This document shows positions 37,688 through 47,075 of a stretch of 64,000 nt of DNA, one piece after another (position 1 is the stretch's first letter; the number at the start of each line of letters is the position of its first letter). This DNA comes from Rhizobium gallicum bv. gallicum R602sp (GTDB lineage Bacteria > Pseudomonadota > Alphaproteobacteria > Rhizobiales > Rhizobiaceae). The position numbers and the translations under genes are program-made. The notes under the pieces were generated by a model. It saw only the letters and a program-made list of their open reading frames with translations, was not told the origin of the DNA and ran no database searches. Location: positions 997,501 to 1,061,500 of the forward strand of contig NZ_CP006877.1 in assembly GCF_000816845.1 (NCBI RefSeq), in the 5' to 3' direction.

Positions 37688-40600
37688 CTAAGCCCGCTTC
37701 GTCAGTGGAAACCGTTCCTTCAGCAGGCGCAGCACGGAATCGGAGCCCATCGGCGGGCCGAAGAGGTAGCTTTGCCCGTAGCTGCAGCCCATCTTGGCGA
37801 GCTCGATGGCATCCTCGTTGGATTCGATGCCTTCGGCGACCACCTGCATCTCCAATTCGCGCGCCATGGAGATGACCGACCTTAGAATGGTTGCCTTTTT
37901 GTCGCTGTCATCGCGAACGAGCGCCTTGTCAAGCTTGATCGTGTCGAAGGGGAAGCGGGTAAGATAGGCCAGCGACGAGTAGCCCGTGCCGAAGTCGTCG
38001 AGCGCCAGTCCGAGGCCAGCTTCCTTGAGCTTCTGCAGCACGAGCCGTGCCTGTTCCGGATTTTCCATGACCATGGATTCCGTCAGCTCCAGCTTCAGGC
38101 GCGACGGCTCGCAATGAGTCTTCGAAAGAACCGAGCGCACGTCGTCATAAAGTTCGTTGTTGAGGAGCTGCACGCTCGACAGGTTGATCGAGACGAAGAT
38201 CGGCAGCTCGCCGGTCTGGTTCTGCCAGGCCATCAGGTCGCTGGTCGCCTGTTCGAGCGCGAACATGCCGAGCGGACCGATGATGTCCGAGGCCTCGGCA
38301 ATCGGGATGAATTCGGACGGCGGGATGTTGCCGCGCTTCGGATGCTCCCAGCGCATCAGCGCCTCGAAGCCGGCAATCTCGACATCCTCCAGCCGTGCGA
38401 TCGGCTGGTAGACCATCGAGAGCTCCTTGCGCTCGATGGCGCGGCGGAGATCGGATTCGAGCTGCAGGCGGTCGGCGCCGAAATCGCGGAAGGCGGGGCG
38501 GAAGGGTTCGACGCGGTTGCCGCCGGCGCGCTTGGCGCGATACATGGCAAGCTCGGCATCGCTCAGCATTCCGGCTGCGTTTTCCTGCTGGTCTACCCAG
38601 GAGGCGAGACCGATCGAGGCCGTCAGAATAATTTCGCGATTGCCGAAATTGATCGGCACCATGATTGCCTTGCTGACGGCATCAGCAAAATCGGCGACCT
38701 TCGCTGGATCGCGCTCGGAAACGAGAATGAGACCGAACTGGTCGCCCGCAAGGCGCGCCAGCGTATCCTGCGGCTTCAGCAGACGACGCAGGCGGCGGGT
38801 CAGCGCGATCAGAATGTTGTCGCCGGCTGCGACGCCAAGCGAATCGTTCACCAGCTTGTAGCGGTCGATATCGATCACCATCACCGTCGGCCTGAGCGTT
38901 TCGCCGCCGGGCGCAAGCGCCAGCACCGATTGCAGGCGGTCGATGAAGAGCTGGCGGTTCGGCAGGCCAGTGAGATTGTCGTGCAGTGCATCATGCAGCA
39001 GCCGCTCGACGGAATTCTTCTGCTCGGTGACGTCTACGATCGTGCCGACGCAGCGGATGATCTCGCCGTTCGAGCCGAGCACGGGCCGCGCGCGGATCAG
39101 CAGCCAATGGAAATGCCCGTCCTCGGCGCGGATGCGGAACTCGTGGTTCAGCCGTCCGCGACGATGTTCGAGCAGCACGTCCAGCGTCGCGCGGAATCGG
39201 TCGCGGTCGTCCGGGTGAAGCCGCGGCAGCCAGTTGCGGGCTGCGCCATGCATGGTTCCCGGCGGCAAGCCCAGTTTGATGGAAACGTCCGGGATGGTGA
39301 CGACGCGGTCGCGCGCCACGTCCCAGTCCCACACCATGTCGCCGGAGCCGGTCAGCGCCAGAGACTGGCGTTCGAGATCGGAAAACAGACCCTGCTGGAA
39401 GGCGCCGCCCGCAAAGGCGTGCTGCATCACCGTAAAACCGATCAGCAGAACGATGAGGACGAGGCCGCCGCCGAGCGCCGGCTGGATGATGTCGTTGTCG
39501 AGCCGGCCGGTCACGGTCAGCCAAGCCCCGAAAATCCACACCAGGATCAGCGCCCAGGCAGGCACCAGCAGAATGGCGCGGTCATAGCGGTTGAAGCCGA
39601 GATAGATGATGAGCACGATGCCCATCGTCGCCGTCAGCGCGAAGGAAAGCCGCGCAATACCGGAGGCGATCGACGGATCATAGATCGCGACACCGAAGAG
39701 CAAAGCCAGGCCGAGAACCCAGGCAAGCGTCGCATAGCCGAGATGCGTGTGCCAGCGGTTGAGGTTCAGATAGGTGAACAGGAAGATCACGAAGCTCGAC
39801 GCCAGCGCCACTTCCGCGCAGGCGCGCCATATTCGTTGGTCCGCCGAGGCGACGCTGACGAGTTTGCCGAGGAAGCCGAAGTCGACGCAGATGTAGCCGA
39901 GCACCGCCCAGGCAAGTGCCGCCGTTGCCGGCAGCATCGAGGTTCCCTTGACTACGAAGAGGATCGTCAGGAACACGGCCAGAAGGCCGGCAATCCCGAG
40001 CACGATGCCGCGGTAGAGCGTGAAGGCGTTGATCGTGTCCTTGTAGGCGTCCGGCTCCCAAAGATAGATCTGCGGAAGGTCGGGCGTTGCAAGCTCGGCG
40101 ACGAAGGTGATGACAGCGCCTGGATTCAGAGTGATGCGGAAGACGTCGGCCTCGTCGCTCGGCTGGCGGTCGAGCGCAAAGCCCTCGCTCGGCGTGATCG
40201 CCATGATGCGCTGCGAGCCGAGGTCCGGCCAGAAAAGCTTGGAATTCACGAGGCGGAAATGCGGAGCGACGATGACGCGCTCGAGCTGTTCTTCCGAGAC
40301 GTTGGCGAGCGCAAAGACGGCCCAGTCGCCCTGGTGGTTTTCGGAGCTGGCACGCACCTCGATGCGCCGGCGGATGCCGTCTGCGCCTGCGGCCGTCGAG
40401 ACCTGGAAGGCCTCGCCCTGATTGGCATAGATTTCCGTCGTCGCGGTCAAATCGAGCGCGGTGTCGTCGCGGGAAATTTTCACGGGTTCCGCCGCCTGCG
40501 CAACGCCTGCAGCCAATGCAAGCATCGACAGGAAAAGAGCTGCGATCACCGCGATCAATCGGCCGGACGGTGATTTAGGCAGCATGCGGTTCGTGGTCAT
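37688..40600 (-). CDS. 7TM-PAS-GGDEF(degenerate)-EAL signalling protein
   Basis: A 970-residue membrane protein. After a signal peptide a periplasmic domain (7TMR-DISM-like, about residues 37-180) precedes about seven membrane helices (about 187-406). A PAS domain starts near 433. The GGDEF-like domain has AGDQF (ARLAGDQFGLIL, near 618) in place of GGDEF, so it is probably an inactive cyclase. The EAL domain is intact (FEALMRWEHP near 748, DDFGTGYSS). It therefore looks like a c-di-GMP phosphodiesterase. Its start overlaps the rimJ stop by 4 bases. Confidence 0.88.
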   Translation of the reverse strand: MTTNRMLPKSPSGRLIAVIAALFLSMLALAAGVAQAAEPVKISRDDTALDLTATTEIYANQGEAFQVSTAAGADGIRRRIEVRASSENHQGDWAVFALANVSEEQLERVIVAPHFRLVNSKLFWPDLGSQRIMAITPSEGFALDRQPSDEADVFRITLNPGAVITFVAELATPDLPQIYLWEPDAYKDTINAFTLYRGIVLGIAGLLAVFLTILFVVKGTSMLPATAALAWAVLGYICVDFGFLGKLVSVASADQRIWRACAEVALASSFVIFLFTYLNLNRWHTHLGYATLAWVLGLALLFGVAIYDPSIASGIARLSFALTATMGIVLIIYLGFNRYDRAILLVPAWALILVWIFGAWLTVTGRLDNDIIQPALGGGLVLIVLLIGFTVMQHAFAGGAFQQGLFSDLERQSLALTGSGDMVWDWDVARDRVVTIPDVSIKLGLPPGTMHGAARNWLPRLHPDDRDRFRATLDVLLEHRRGRLNHEFRIRAEDGHFHWLLIRARPVLGSNGEIIRCVGTIVDVTEQKNSVERLLHDALHDNLTGLPNRQLFIDRLQSVLALAPGGETLRPTVMVIDIDRYKLVNDSLGVAAGDNILIALTRRLRRLLKPQDTLARLAGDQFGLILVSERDPAKVADFADAVSKAIMVPINFGNREIILTASIGLASWVDQQENAAGMLSDAELAMYRAKRAGGNRVEPFRPAFRDFGADRLQLESDLRRAIERKELSMVYQPIARLEDVEIAGFEALMRWEHPKRGNIPPSEFIPIAEASDIIGPLGMFALEQATSDLMAWQNQTGELPIFVSINLSSVQLLNNELYDDVRSVLSKTHCEPSRLKLELTESMVMENPEQARLVLQKLKEAGLGLALDDFGTGYSSLAYLTRFPFDTIKLDKALVRDDSDKKATILRSVISMARELEMQVVAEGIESNEDAIELAKMGCSYGQSYLFGPPMGSDSVLRLLKERFPLTKRA

Positions 40601-41211
40601 CGGCTGTCGGTTTTCCTGCCTGTATCCGTATCGGTGGCAAGCAGTGAATACATCACGTGGTCATGCCACTGACCGTTTATTTTCAAGTATCCGCGCAGAT
40701 AGCCCTCCCGCTGAAACCCGGCTTTCTCAAGCAGGCGAATGCTTCGTGCGTTCTCCGGAATACAGGCTGCCTCGATACGGTGCAACTCAAGCCCTGCGAA
40801 GATATAGGGTATAACCAACTGAAGTGCGGCGAACATATGGCCTTGGCCGGCATGCTTCTCGCCCATCCAGTAACCGATCATGCAGCTCTGCGCCGCGCCG
40901 CGGCGGATATAGCCGATCGTGATCCCGCCGAGCAGTTCCATGTCTGGTTTTAGGAACAGGAACAGCGGGATCGCCTGGCCGGACGCATATTCCTGCTTGC
41001 CGCGGATGACGCGGGCGCGATAGGCGCCCTCTGTCAACTCGTCGCGACGCCATGTCGGTTCCCAGGGCTCCAGGAACTTGCGGCTGGCGGAGCGCAGCTT
41101 GTGCCACTGGTTGAAATCCTGATAGCGCGGAAGTCTTAGCGCATAGCGGTCGTTCTCGAGCTCCACCGCCTCCGGCTGCCGCGACAGGAATCGAAAAACC
41201 GATTTTGGCAT
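40597..41211 (-). CDS. rimJ: ribosomal-protein-alanine N-acetyltransferase-like GNAT (RimJ)
   Basis: A 204-residue GNAT acetyltransferase. WKLRSASRKFLEPWEP-like KLRSASRKFLEPWEPTW and the acetyl-CoA loop GEKHAGQGHMFAALQLVIPYIF with NARSIRLLEKAGFQREGYLRGYLKINGQWHDH match RimJ/RimL proteins, which acetylate ribosomal protein N-termini. It follows the M16 peptidase gene by 28 bases and overlaps the c-di-GMP gene by ATGA. Confidence 0.88.
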   Translation of the reverse strand: MPKSVFRFLSRQPEAVELENDRYALRLPRYQDFNQWHKLRSASRKFLEPWEPTWRRDELTEGAYRARVIRGKQEYASGQAIPLFLFLKPDMELLGGITIGYIRRGAAQSCMIGYWMGEKHAGQGHMFAALQLVIPYIFAGLELHRIEAACIPENARSIRLLEKAGFQREGYLRGYLKINGQWHDHVMYSLLATDTDTGRKTDSR

Positions 41212-41239
41212 CGATCACTCCCGGCAGATGGAACGCGGC

Positions 41240-42538
41240 TCAGCGGCTTGCAGTTTTCGACTGCGGCAGGGGAGCGGACAGCGAGGCGACGATATCTTCC
41301 GTCGGTGCCAGTTGCTCCAGCGGGCCGATTGCCGAAAGCGTCGGCACAGTGTCGAAAAACAGTCGGCCGGCAAGGTCGGTGAGACGCTCGATGGTGATGC
41401 CCTCGAGCCGTTCCATCATTTCCTGATTGGAGATCGGGCCGCCGTAGAGCATCATCTGGCGGGCGATCTGGCCGGCACGGGCGGCAGGGCTTTCCTGTCC
41501 CATCAGAAGCTGTGCGCGGATCTGCGCGCGGGCACGCTCGATCTCCTTCTGCTCGATGAAGCCGGCCGACTTATGCAACTCGTCGATGATCACCGGTACG
41601 AGTTCGGGAAGGTTCTCGCCGCCGGTTGCGGCATGGATGCCGAAGATGCCGGTGTCGGAAAAGCCCCAGTGGAAGGCATAGATCGAATAGCAGAGGCCGC
41701 GGATTTCGCGCACTTCCTGGAAGAGGCGGGAGGACATGCCGCCGCCGAGGATGTTGGCAAGGATCTGCGAACAGTAGAAGTCGCGGGCATGATAGGCCTT
41801 GCCCTCGAAGCCGAGCAGGATCTGCGCGTCCATCAGGTCGCGCGTCTCGCGCACGCTGCCGCCGATATAGCGGGCGGTCTCGATGACCGGCTGCGCGCTC
41901 GGAGCGGTCGGCAGGCTCGCGAAGCGCTGTTCCACCATGCGCACAAATTCATCGTGATCGACTGCACCGGCGGCAACGATGAACATGCGATCGGTCGTAT
42001 AGTTGCGGCCGAGATAGTTGCGGATCTGTTGCGGCGAGAAGGAGACGACGGTCTCCGGCGTGCCGAGGATGGCGCGGCCAAGCGTCTGGTTGCGATAGGC
42101 GGTCTCGGAAAACTTGTCGAAGACCACGTCGTCTGGCGTATCGTTCGCCGCATTTATCTCCTGCAAGATCACCTGCTTCTCGCGTTCGAGCTCGTCTTCC
42201 TCGAAGGCCGATTCGGTCAGAATGTCGGCGAGAATATCGACGGCGAGCGGCACGTAATCCTTCAGCACGCGGGCGTAGTAGGACGTCGTTTCGGTCGAGG
42301 TGGCCGCGTTCACTTCGCCGCCCACGTCCTCGATTTCCTCGGCGATGTCGCGGGCCGAGCGGCGTGCGGTACCCTTGAAAGCCATGTGTTCGAGCAGGTG
42401 GGCTATGCCATGCTCGTCTTCCGTTTCGTTGCGCGAACCCGATTTGATCCAGACGCCCAGAGCGACGCTTTCAAGATGCGGCATGGTCTGGGTTACTACT
42501 GTCAGCCCGGATTTGAGCCGGGTGCACTCAACTGTCAT
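41240..42538 (-). CDS. M16 (processing-peptidase-like) zinc protease
   Basis: A 432-residue insulinase-family protein. The inverted zinc motif HLLEH is in GIAHLLEHMAFKGT, with the downstream glutamate region in LEREKQVILQEINAANDTPDD. The C-terminal half retains the second M16 fold (SRLFQEVREIRGLCYSIYAF). Close relatives are alphaproteobacterial homologues of the mitochondrial processing peptidase. It lies 25 bases after thrC, the usual order in Rhizobiales. Confidence 0.9.
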   Translation of the reverse strand: MTVECTRLKSGLTVVTQTMPHLESVALGVWIKSGSRNETEDEHGIAHLLEHMAFKGTARRSARDIAEEIEDVGGEVNAATSTETTSYYARVLKDYVPLAVDILADILTESAFEEDELEREKQVILQEINAANDTPDDVVFDKFSETAYRNQTLGRAILGTPETVVSFSPQQIRNYLGRNYTTDRMFIVAAGAVDHDEFVRMVEQRFASLPTAPSAQPVIETARYIGGSVRETRDLMDAQILLGFEGKAYHARDFYCSQILANILGGGMSSRLFQEVREIRGLCYSIYAFHWGFSDTGIFGIHAATGGENLPELVPVIIDELHKSAGFIEQKEIERARAQIRAQLLMGQESPAARAGQIARQMMLYGGPISNQEMMERLEGITIERLTDLAGRLFFDTVPTLSAIGPLEQLAPTEDIVASLSAPLPQSKTASR

Positions 42539-42563
42539 TGGCTATCTTTCTGCGCCTGCCGCA

Positions 42564-43964
42564 TCACGTCCGGGCGTGCTTGCCGATAAAACCTTCAACG
42601 GCCTTAAGTTCCGGATCGACGACTTGGAAGCGCTCCTCCTTAAGCATCAGTCCAGCAAGCCACGTCGGAAGCGCCGGGTCAATACCGGAGGCGGATTTTA
42701 CCGCGGCGGGGAATTTTGCCGGGTGCGCGGTCGCAAGCGTCACCATCGGCGTGTTCGGCTTGTCGTGCTTGGCGGCAACGAATACGCCGATTGCCGAGTG
42801 CGGGTCGAGAAGATAGCCTGTTTCGGCGTAGGTATTCTTGATCGTCTGCGCCACCTGCTTCTCGCTGGCGCGGCCCGCGCGGAAGTCCTTCTTGATGGCG
42901 GCAAGCGCTTTCGGCGCGATCTCGAAGCCATCCGATTGCTTCAGGCTGTCCATCGCATGGCGCACCTTGGAAGCGTCCCGATCATAGGCTTCGAAAAGCA
43001 GGCGCTCGAAATTCGAGGAAATCTGAATGTCCATCGACGGCGAGGTCGTCGCCTTGACCTGCTTCATGTCGTAGCGGCCGGTCTTCATCGTGCGGGCGAG
43101 GATGTCGTTCTCGTTGGTCGCGATTACCAGCTTGCCGATCGGCAGGCCCATGCGTTTGGCCGCGTAGCCTGCGAAAATGTCGCCGAAATTGCCGGTCGGT
43201 ACCGTAAACGAAATCTTACGATCAGGCCCGCCGAGTGTGATCGCCGTCGTGAAGTAATAGACGATCTGGGCCATAATGCGCGCCCAGTTGATCGAGTTGA
43301 CACCGGAAAGGCGAACCTTGTCGCGGAAGGCGGCGTCGTTGAACATCGCTTTGACGAGGTTTTGGCAGTCGTCGAAATTGCCCTTGACCGCCAGCGCGTG
43401 GACATTGGGGGCCGTCGAGGTCGTCATTTGCCGCTGCTGCACCGGCGAGACCTTGCCGTGCGGGAAGAGGATGAAAATATCGGTGCGCTCGCGGCCGGCG
43501 AAGGCGTCGATGGCCGCACCGCCCGTATCGCCCGACGTTGCTCCAACGATCGTCGCGCGCTCGCCGCGCTTTTCCAGCGCATAGTCCATCAGGCGTGCCA
43601 GAAGCTGCATCGCCACGTCCTTGAAGGCGAGCGTGGTGCCGTGGAAAAGCTCCATGACGAAGCTGTTCGGTCCCGTCTGGACGAGCGGGGCGATCGCCGG
43701 ATGGCGGAAGGTGCCATAGGCCTCGTCGATCATCGCCCGAAATGTGGCGGCGGGGATTTCGTCGTTCATAAAGGGCGATAGGATCGCAAACGCGATCTCC
43801 TGGTAGCTCTTGCCGCGCAGCGCCCGGATTTCCTTCTTGGAGAAATGTGGCCATTGCCGCGGGACATAGAGGCCGCCGTCGCGCGCAAGACCCGTCAGCA
43901 ACGCATCGCAAAAGCCGAGAGATGGGGCCTCGCCGCGGGTCGAGATATAGTCCACGTTCTTCAT
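42564..43964 (-). CDS. thrC: threonine synthase
   Basis: Converts O-phosphohomoserine to threonine with PLP. The 466-residue protein begins MKNVDYISTRGEAPSLGF. The PLP lysine is in GTTLAFKDVAMQLLARL. GATSGDTGGAAI, FPHGKVSPVQQRQM and the phosphate-binding VPTGNFGDIFAGY are family signatures. The ATG at 43964 fits the family N-terminus; the longer upstream frame is not conserved. It heads the thrC-M16 peptidase-rimJ-EAL run. Confidence 0.95.
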   Translation of the reverse strand: MKNVDYISTRGEAPSLGFCDALLTGLARDGGLYVPRQWPHFSKKEIRALRGKSYQEIAFAILSPFMNDEIPAATFRAMIDEAYGTFRHPAIAPLVQTGPNSFVMELFHGTTLAFKDVAMQLLARLMDYALEKRGERATIVGATSGDTGGAAIDAFAGRERTDIFILFPHGKVSPVQQRQMTTSTAPNVHALAVKGNFDDCQNLVKAMFNDAAFRDKVRLSGVNSINWARIMAQIVYYFTTAITLGGPDRKISFTVPTGNFGDIFAGYAAKRMGLPIGKLVIATNENDILARTMKTGRYDMKQVKATTSPSMDIQISSNFERLLFEAYDRDASKVRHAMDSLKQSDGFEIAPKALAAIKKDFRAGRASEKQVAQTIKNTYAETGYLLDPHSAIGVFVAAKHDKPNTPMVTLATAHPAKFPAAVKSASGIDPALPTWLAGLMLKEERFQVVDPELKAVEGFIGKHART

Positions 43965-44164
43965 CCTTGACGTTATGGCCGGAGGAAATCCGGATAGAGG
44001 ATCCAGGCGCCGAAGTTGCAGCAGATCGAAATGTGCGTCAAAACGGTGCTTACCCAATCGATTTTTCTTTGCGCCGCTGATATAGACCATCGCAAACTGT
44101 CATGAAAGGCCCTGCAAGCAAGACTTCGGGCCTGCCAGAAACTTTGTAAGAGGGTGGAATAATC

Positions 44165-44812
44165 GTGTTCGGCAAAGTCTCGCGCCTCATCGTTTCCGTA
44201 TCGGTTGCCGCTCTGCTTGCAAGCTGCAATTCCCTGGGCGTCGGCGGTGAAAGCAAGTCCGCCGAAGCGCCGGCTCAGCCGAACGGCAATGCCCAGATCA
44301 TGCCGCTTGCGCCCGCCAATCCGTCTTCCAGCGACAAGCCGATCGGCACCGCGACCAACGTCCAAGGTACCGCGCAGCCGGTCGTGCAGGGCTCCTGCCC
44401 GCAGATTTTCATGAAGGATCAGGACGCGATCTTCCGCACCTATGCCAAGGGCAAGACGGGTGACAACAGCCAGATCGTCCATCAGGCGGCAATCGGGGAC
44501 TACACGCGTCAGTGCACGCTGAACGAACAGAACCTGACGATGACTGTCGTGGCGCAGATCCGCCTGATCGCCGGCCCGGCCGGCGGCCCCGGCCGCGTCA
44601 CGCTGCCGGTCCGGATCACCGCCTTCGACGGGCAGGATGTGGTCACTTCGGAAGTGGTTCCGTTTACTGCCGAAATTCCGGCAGGGCAGACGGCCGCTCA
44701 GGTTCTCTTCCGCAAGGACGGCTTCAAGCTGCCCGTCGGCTCCGGCGCGCTGGTTCGCGTCAATATCGGTTTCGATCAGGGCCCGGCCGCGAAGACCAAG
44801 AAGAGCAGCTAA
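44165..44812 (+). CDS. hypothetical lipoprotein
   Basis: A 215-residue protein with a lipobox (VAALLASC, Cys about 21) and a low-complexity stretch of Pro, Ala, Ser and Asn. The folded part contains SCPQIFMKDQDAIFRTYAKG and VHQAAIGDYTRQC, with two cysteines, then a beta-rich MTVVAQIRLIAGPAG. It is likely an envelope lipoprotein conserved in Rhizobiales; no function is known. A GTG start follows a GAGGGTGG site. It is divergent from thrC. Confidence 0.7.
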   Translation: MFGKVSRLIVSVSVAALLASCNSLGVGGESKSAEAPAQPNGNAQIMPLAPANPSSSDKPIGTATNVQGTAQPVVQGSCPQIFMKDQDAIFRTYAKGKTGDNSQIVHQAAIGDYTRQCTLNEQNLTMTVVAQIRLIAGPAGGPGRVTLPVRITAFDGQDVVTSEVVPFTAEIPAGQTAAQVLFRKDGFKLPVGSGALVRVNIGFDQGPAAKTKKSS

Positions 44813-44831
44813 GAGCCGGCCTGTCCCTGTT

Positions 44832-45521
44832 TTAGAGGACGCCAGCCCATTCCGAAAGAGCATCAACGACGCCCGGCAGATCCTTCATCCGCGAGATGAC
44901 CGTCTCCGCGCCGGCATCCGTCAGGCGGTCGGCGTGCGAGGAATAGGTATGCGATGCGCCGGTGAAGCCGATGACGCGCATGCCGGCATCGCGTGCCGCA
45001 TGGATGCCATGGACAGAATCTTCCACGACGACCGTCTTCGACGGCGAGACTCCCATCGTCTCGGCGCCATGCAGGAAGATGTCGGGCTTCGGCTTGACGC
45101 GATCCGGCCCGAGATCTTTTGCGGAAAAGATGTTTGGAGCAAATAGCTTCTTCAGTCCCACCTTGCCGAGCATCATGTCGAGCCGGTGCGCGCTGGAATT
45201 CGAGCAGACGCAACGCTTCAGATCAAGACGCGAGATGGCGAACTCGACGCCGGCAATGGCCTGCACGTCCCGTTCGAGGCGCAGGTCGAGCAGCTTTTCG
45301 GATTTGTCGAGCAGCGAGGCGGAAAGCGGAATGCTCGCTTCGCGCTCCACCTGCAGAAGAATGTTCTTCCAGGTCATGCCTGCGAAGCGCTCCGCCATCT
45401 CTTCGACGCTGATCGGATAGCCTGCGTCGGTCAGAAGCTTGGACTCCACATCCGCCGCTATGATTTCGGAATCGACTAGAACGCCGTCGCAGTCGAAGAT
45501 AATGAGGTCGAAGCCGTCCAT
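44832..45521 (-). CDS. HAD family hydrolase (phosphoglucomutase/phosphatase-like)
   Basis: A 229-residue HAD subfamily IA protein. Motif I is FDCDGVLVDSE, motif II is SNSSAHRL, the lysine is in VKPKPDIFLHGA and motif IV is VVEDSVHGIHAA. These residues fit either a sugar-phosphate phosphatase or beta-phosphoglucomutase-type enzyme; the substrate is not predictable. It is convergent with the lipoprotein gene. Confidence 0.85.
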   Translation of the reverse strand: MDGFDLIIFDCDGVLVDSEIIAADVESKLLTDAGYPISVEEMAERFAGMTWKNILLQVEREASIPLSASLLDKSEKLLDLRLERDVQAIAGVEFAISRLDLKRCVCSNSSAHRLDMMLGKVGLKKLFAPNIFSAKDLGPDRVKPKPDIFLHGAETMGVSPSKTVVVEDSVHGIHAARDAGMRVIGFTGASHTYSSHADRLTDAGAETVISRMKDLPGVVDALSEWAGVL

Positions 45522-45641
45522 GAACTCTCAAGCCTTGTTGGGGGATGATGCGACTTACACGATGGCCGTCGAAAGCTCAACCGGCACGCCGGCATGGCTG
45601 GAATGCGCCGCGCGGGCGGCTTGCGGCTGACGTTTGGCGGC

Positions 45642-46328
45642 TCAGGCTTCCAGCGGAAAGAGCGACAGGAACTTCTGCTCGCCTTCGGGCGAAAAGATCA
45701 CCGAGCGGCTTCCCGCGGTCCGCCGCGCCCAGCCCTTGTCGAAGAAAGTCGAAAGCAGCGCCTTGCCGAGACTGCCGGCCAGATGCGCGCGGCGCTCGCT
45801 CCAGTCGAGGCAAGAGCGGCAGAGCGGGCGGCGGGACGATTTGAGGCCGGGGACATCTATGCCGATACATTGCAGCCGGCTCTCGCCTTGAGGCGTGACC
45901 GACAATCCTTCGCCGATTGCGTCGATCGCACCCGTTGCCACGAGACTATCGAGCATGCGCACGCCGTAATCGCCGGCCAGATGGTCGTAGCAGATGCGCG
46001 CCTTGCGCAGCGCCGGTTCCTTCGGACCCGGCCGGTGGCGCAAATGTCCGCGGCTGGCGGCGAAACCCATCATGCTCTCGATCAGCAGGGCGGTTGCTTC
46101 GTCGGCGAGTGTGAAATAGCGGTGGCGGCCCTGCTTTCGCTGGGTAAGCAGGCCGCCGGTTTGGAGCTTGGCAAGATGCGTGCTCGCCGTCTGCAGGGTG
46201 ATGCCACCCACTGCCGCAAGCTCGGTCGCCGTCAAGGCCCGGCCGCCCGACAGCGCAGCCAGCATGTTGGCGCGGGCAGGATCGCCGATCAGCGCTCCGA
46301 CCTGGGCAATATCCGGTCCTTCTCTCAT
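45642..46328 (-). CDS. ArsR family transcriptional regulator
   Basis: A 228-residue regulator. The first 90 residues form an ArsR winged helix (LIGDPARANMLAALSGGRALTATELAAVGGITLQTASTHLAKLQ, recognition helix TLQTASTHLAKL). The long C-terminal part includes HLAGDYGVRMLDSL and CRSCLDWSERRAHLAG, with two nearby cysteines that may sense metal or thiol state. It is divergent from the NIPSNAP/ABM gene pair and likely controls it. Confidence 0.85.
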   Translation of the reverse strand: MREGPDIAQVGALIGDPARANMLAALSGGRALTATELAAVGGITLQTASTHLAKLQTGGLLTQRKQGRHRYFTLADEATALLIESMMGFAASRGHLRHRPGPKEPALRKARICYDHLAGDYGVRMLDSLVATGAIDAIGEGLSVTPQGESRLQCIGIDVPGLKSSRRPLCRSCLDWSERRAHLAGSLGKALLSTFFDKGWARRTAGSRSVIFSPEGEQKFLSLFPLEA

Positions 46329-46329
46329 A

Positions 46330-46365
46330 CTTCGATCGTAACCGAAGCATTGTCGTTACACAATG
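46330..46365. promoter_or_regulatory. inverted repeats between ArsR gene and NIPSNAP/ABM pair
   Basis: CTTCG (46330-46334) and CGAAG (46343-46347) form one inverted repeat, and CATTGT (46348-46353) and ACAATG (46360-46365) another, within the 73-base divergent intergenic region. Such repeats are typical ArsR-family operators. Neither has been shown to bind. Confidence 0.4.
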
Positions 46366-46401
46366 TGCGAAAACGCCTTTCACACGAAAAGGAGAGAAGT
46401 G

Positions 46402-46731
46402 ATGCTGACCTGCTTCATCCGCTACGAGATCGACCCGTTCAAGAAGGATGCCTTTATCGAGTATGCCCGCGCCTGGGGGCAGGCGATACCGCGCAACGGT
46501 GCCGATCTCCTCGGATATTTCGGCCCCCACGAGGGGTCCGCGACGACCGCCTACGGCGTCTACAATATTGAAACCCTCGCCGCCTATGAGGACTATCGCG
46601 CCCGCCTCGCAGCCGATCCGCTCGGCAAGGAGAACTACGAATTCGCCAAACGCGGGCGCTTCATCCTGAAGGAAGACCGCATCTTCCTGAAGAACGTGTC
46701 CCTCCCTCATTCTCCTCTGGTGCTGCCATGA
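46402..46731 (+). CDS. NIPSNAP family protein
   Basis: A 109-residue dimeric alpha/beta-barrel protein starting MLTCFIRYEIDPFKKDAFIEYARAWGQA, with GADLLGYFGPHEGS and YNIETLAAYEDYRARLAADP, a NIPSNAP-like pattern. AAGGAGAGAAGTG precedes the ATG. The cellular role is unknown. It overlaps the following monooxygenase-like gene by 4 bases. Confidence 0.82.
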   Translation: MLTCFIRYEIDPFKKDAFIEYARAWGQAIPRNGADLLGYFGPHEGSATTAYGVYNIETLAAYEDYRARLAADPLGKENYEFAKRGRFILKEDRIFLKNVSLPHSPLVLP

Positions 46732-47075
46732 TCGCCGTCATCTTCGAAGTCGTGCCTTATATGGGCGAACGCCACAAATACCTTGACCTTGCCTCCGACC
46801 TGCGCGCCGAACTGGAAAAGATTGACGGCTTCATTTCCATCGAACGCTTCGAGAGCCTGACGATGCGCGGCAAGCTGCTGTCGCTATCCTTCTGGCGTGA
46901 CGAGGAGGCGGTCAAAGAGTGGCGCAATCTCGAAGCCCACCGCGCCGCGCAGAAGGCCGGCCGCAACGGCATCTTCGCCGATTACCGCCTGCGCATCGGC
47001 CATGTGGTTCGAGACTACGGCATGTTCGAGCGGGCAGAAACGCCGGTCGATAGCCGGCAGGTGCACACGGCTTAG
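46728..47075 (+). CDS. antibiotic biosynthesis monooxygenase (ABM) domain protein
   Basis: A 115-residue ferredoxin-like protein with MIAVIFEVVPYMGERHKYLDLASDLRAELEKIDGFISIERFES and LLSLSFWRDEEAVKEWRNLEAHRAAQ, typical of ABM-fold monooxygenases and related heme-degrading or dimerising proteins. It is coupled to the NIPSNAP gene by ATGA. Substrate unknown. The ArsR gene next door is its likely regulator. Confidence 0.82.
   Translation: MIAVIFEVVPYMGERHKYLDLASDLRAELEKIDGFISIERFESLTMRGKLLSLSFWRDEEAVKEWRNLEAHRAAQKAGRNGIFADYRLRIGHVVRDYGMFERAETPVDSRQVHTA

Noticed and set aside
38114..40573. 819-codon plus-strand open frame opposite the EAL protein
   Set aside because: Composition is that of reversed coding DNA, and the minus strand carries an intact GGDEF/EAL protein.
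45594..46571. 325-codon plus-strand open frame opposite the ArsR gene
   Set aside because: Antisense shadow; the ArsR winged helix on the other strand is clear.
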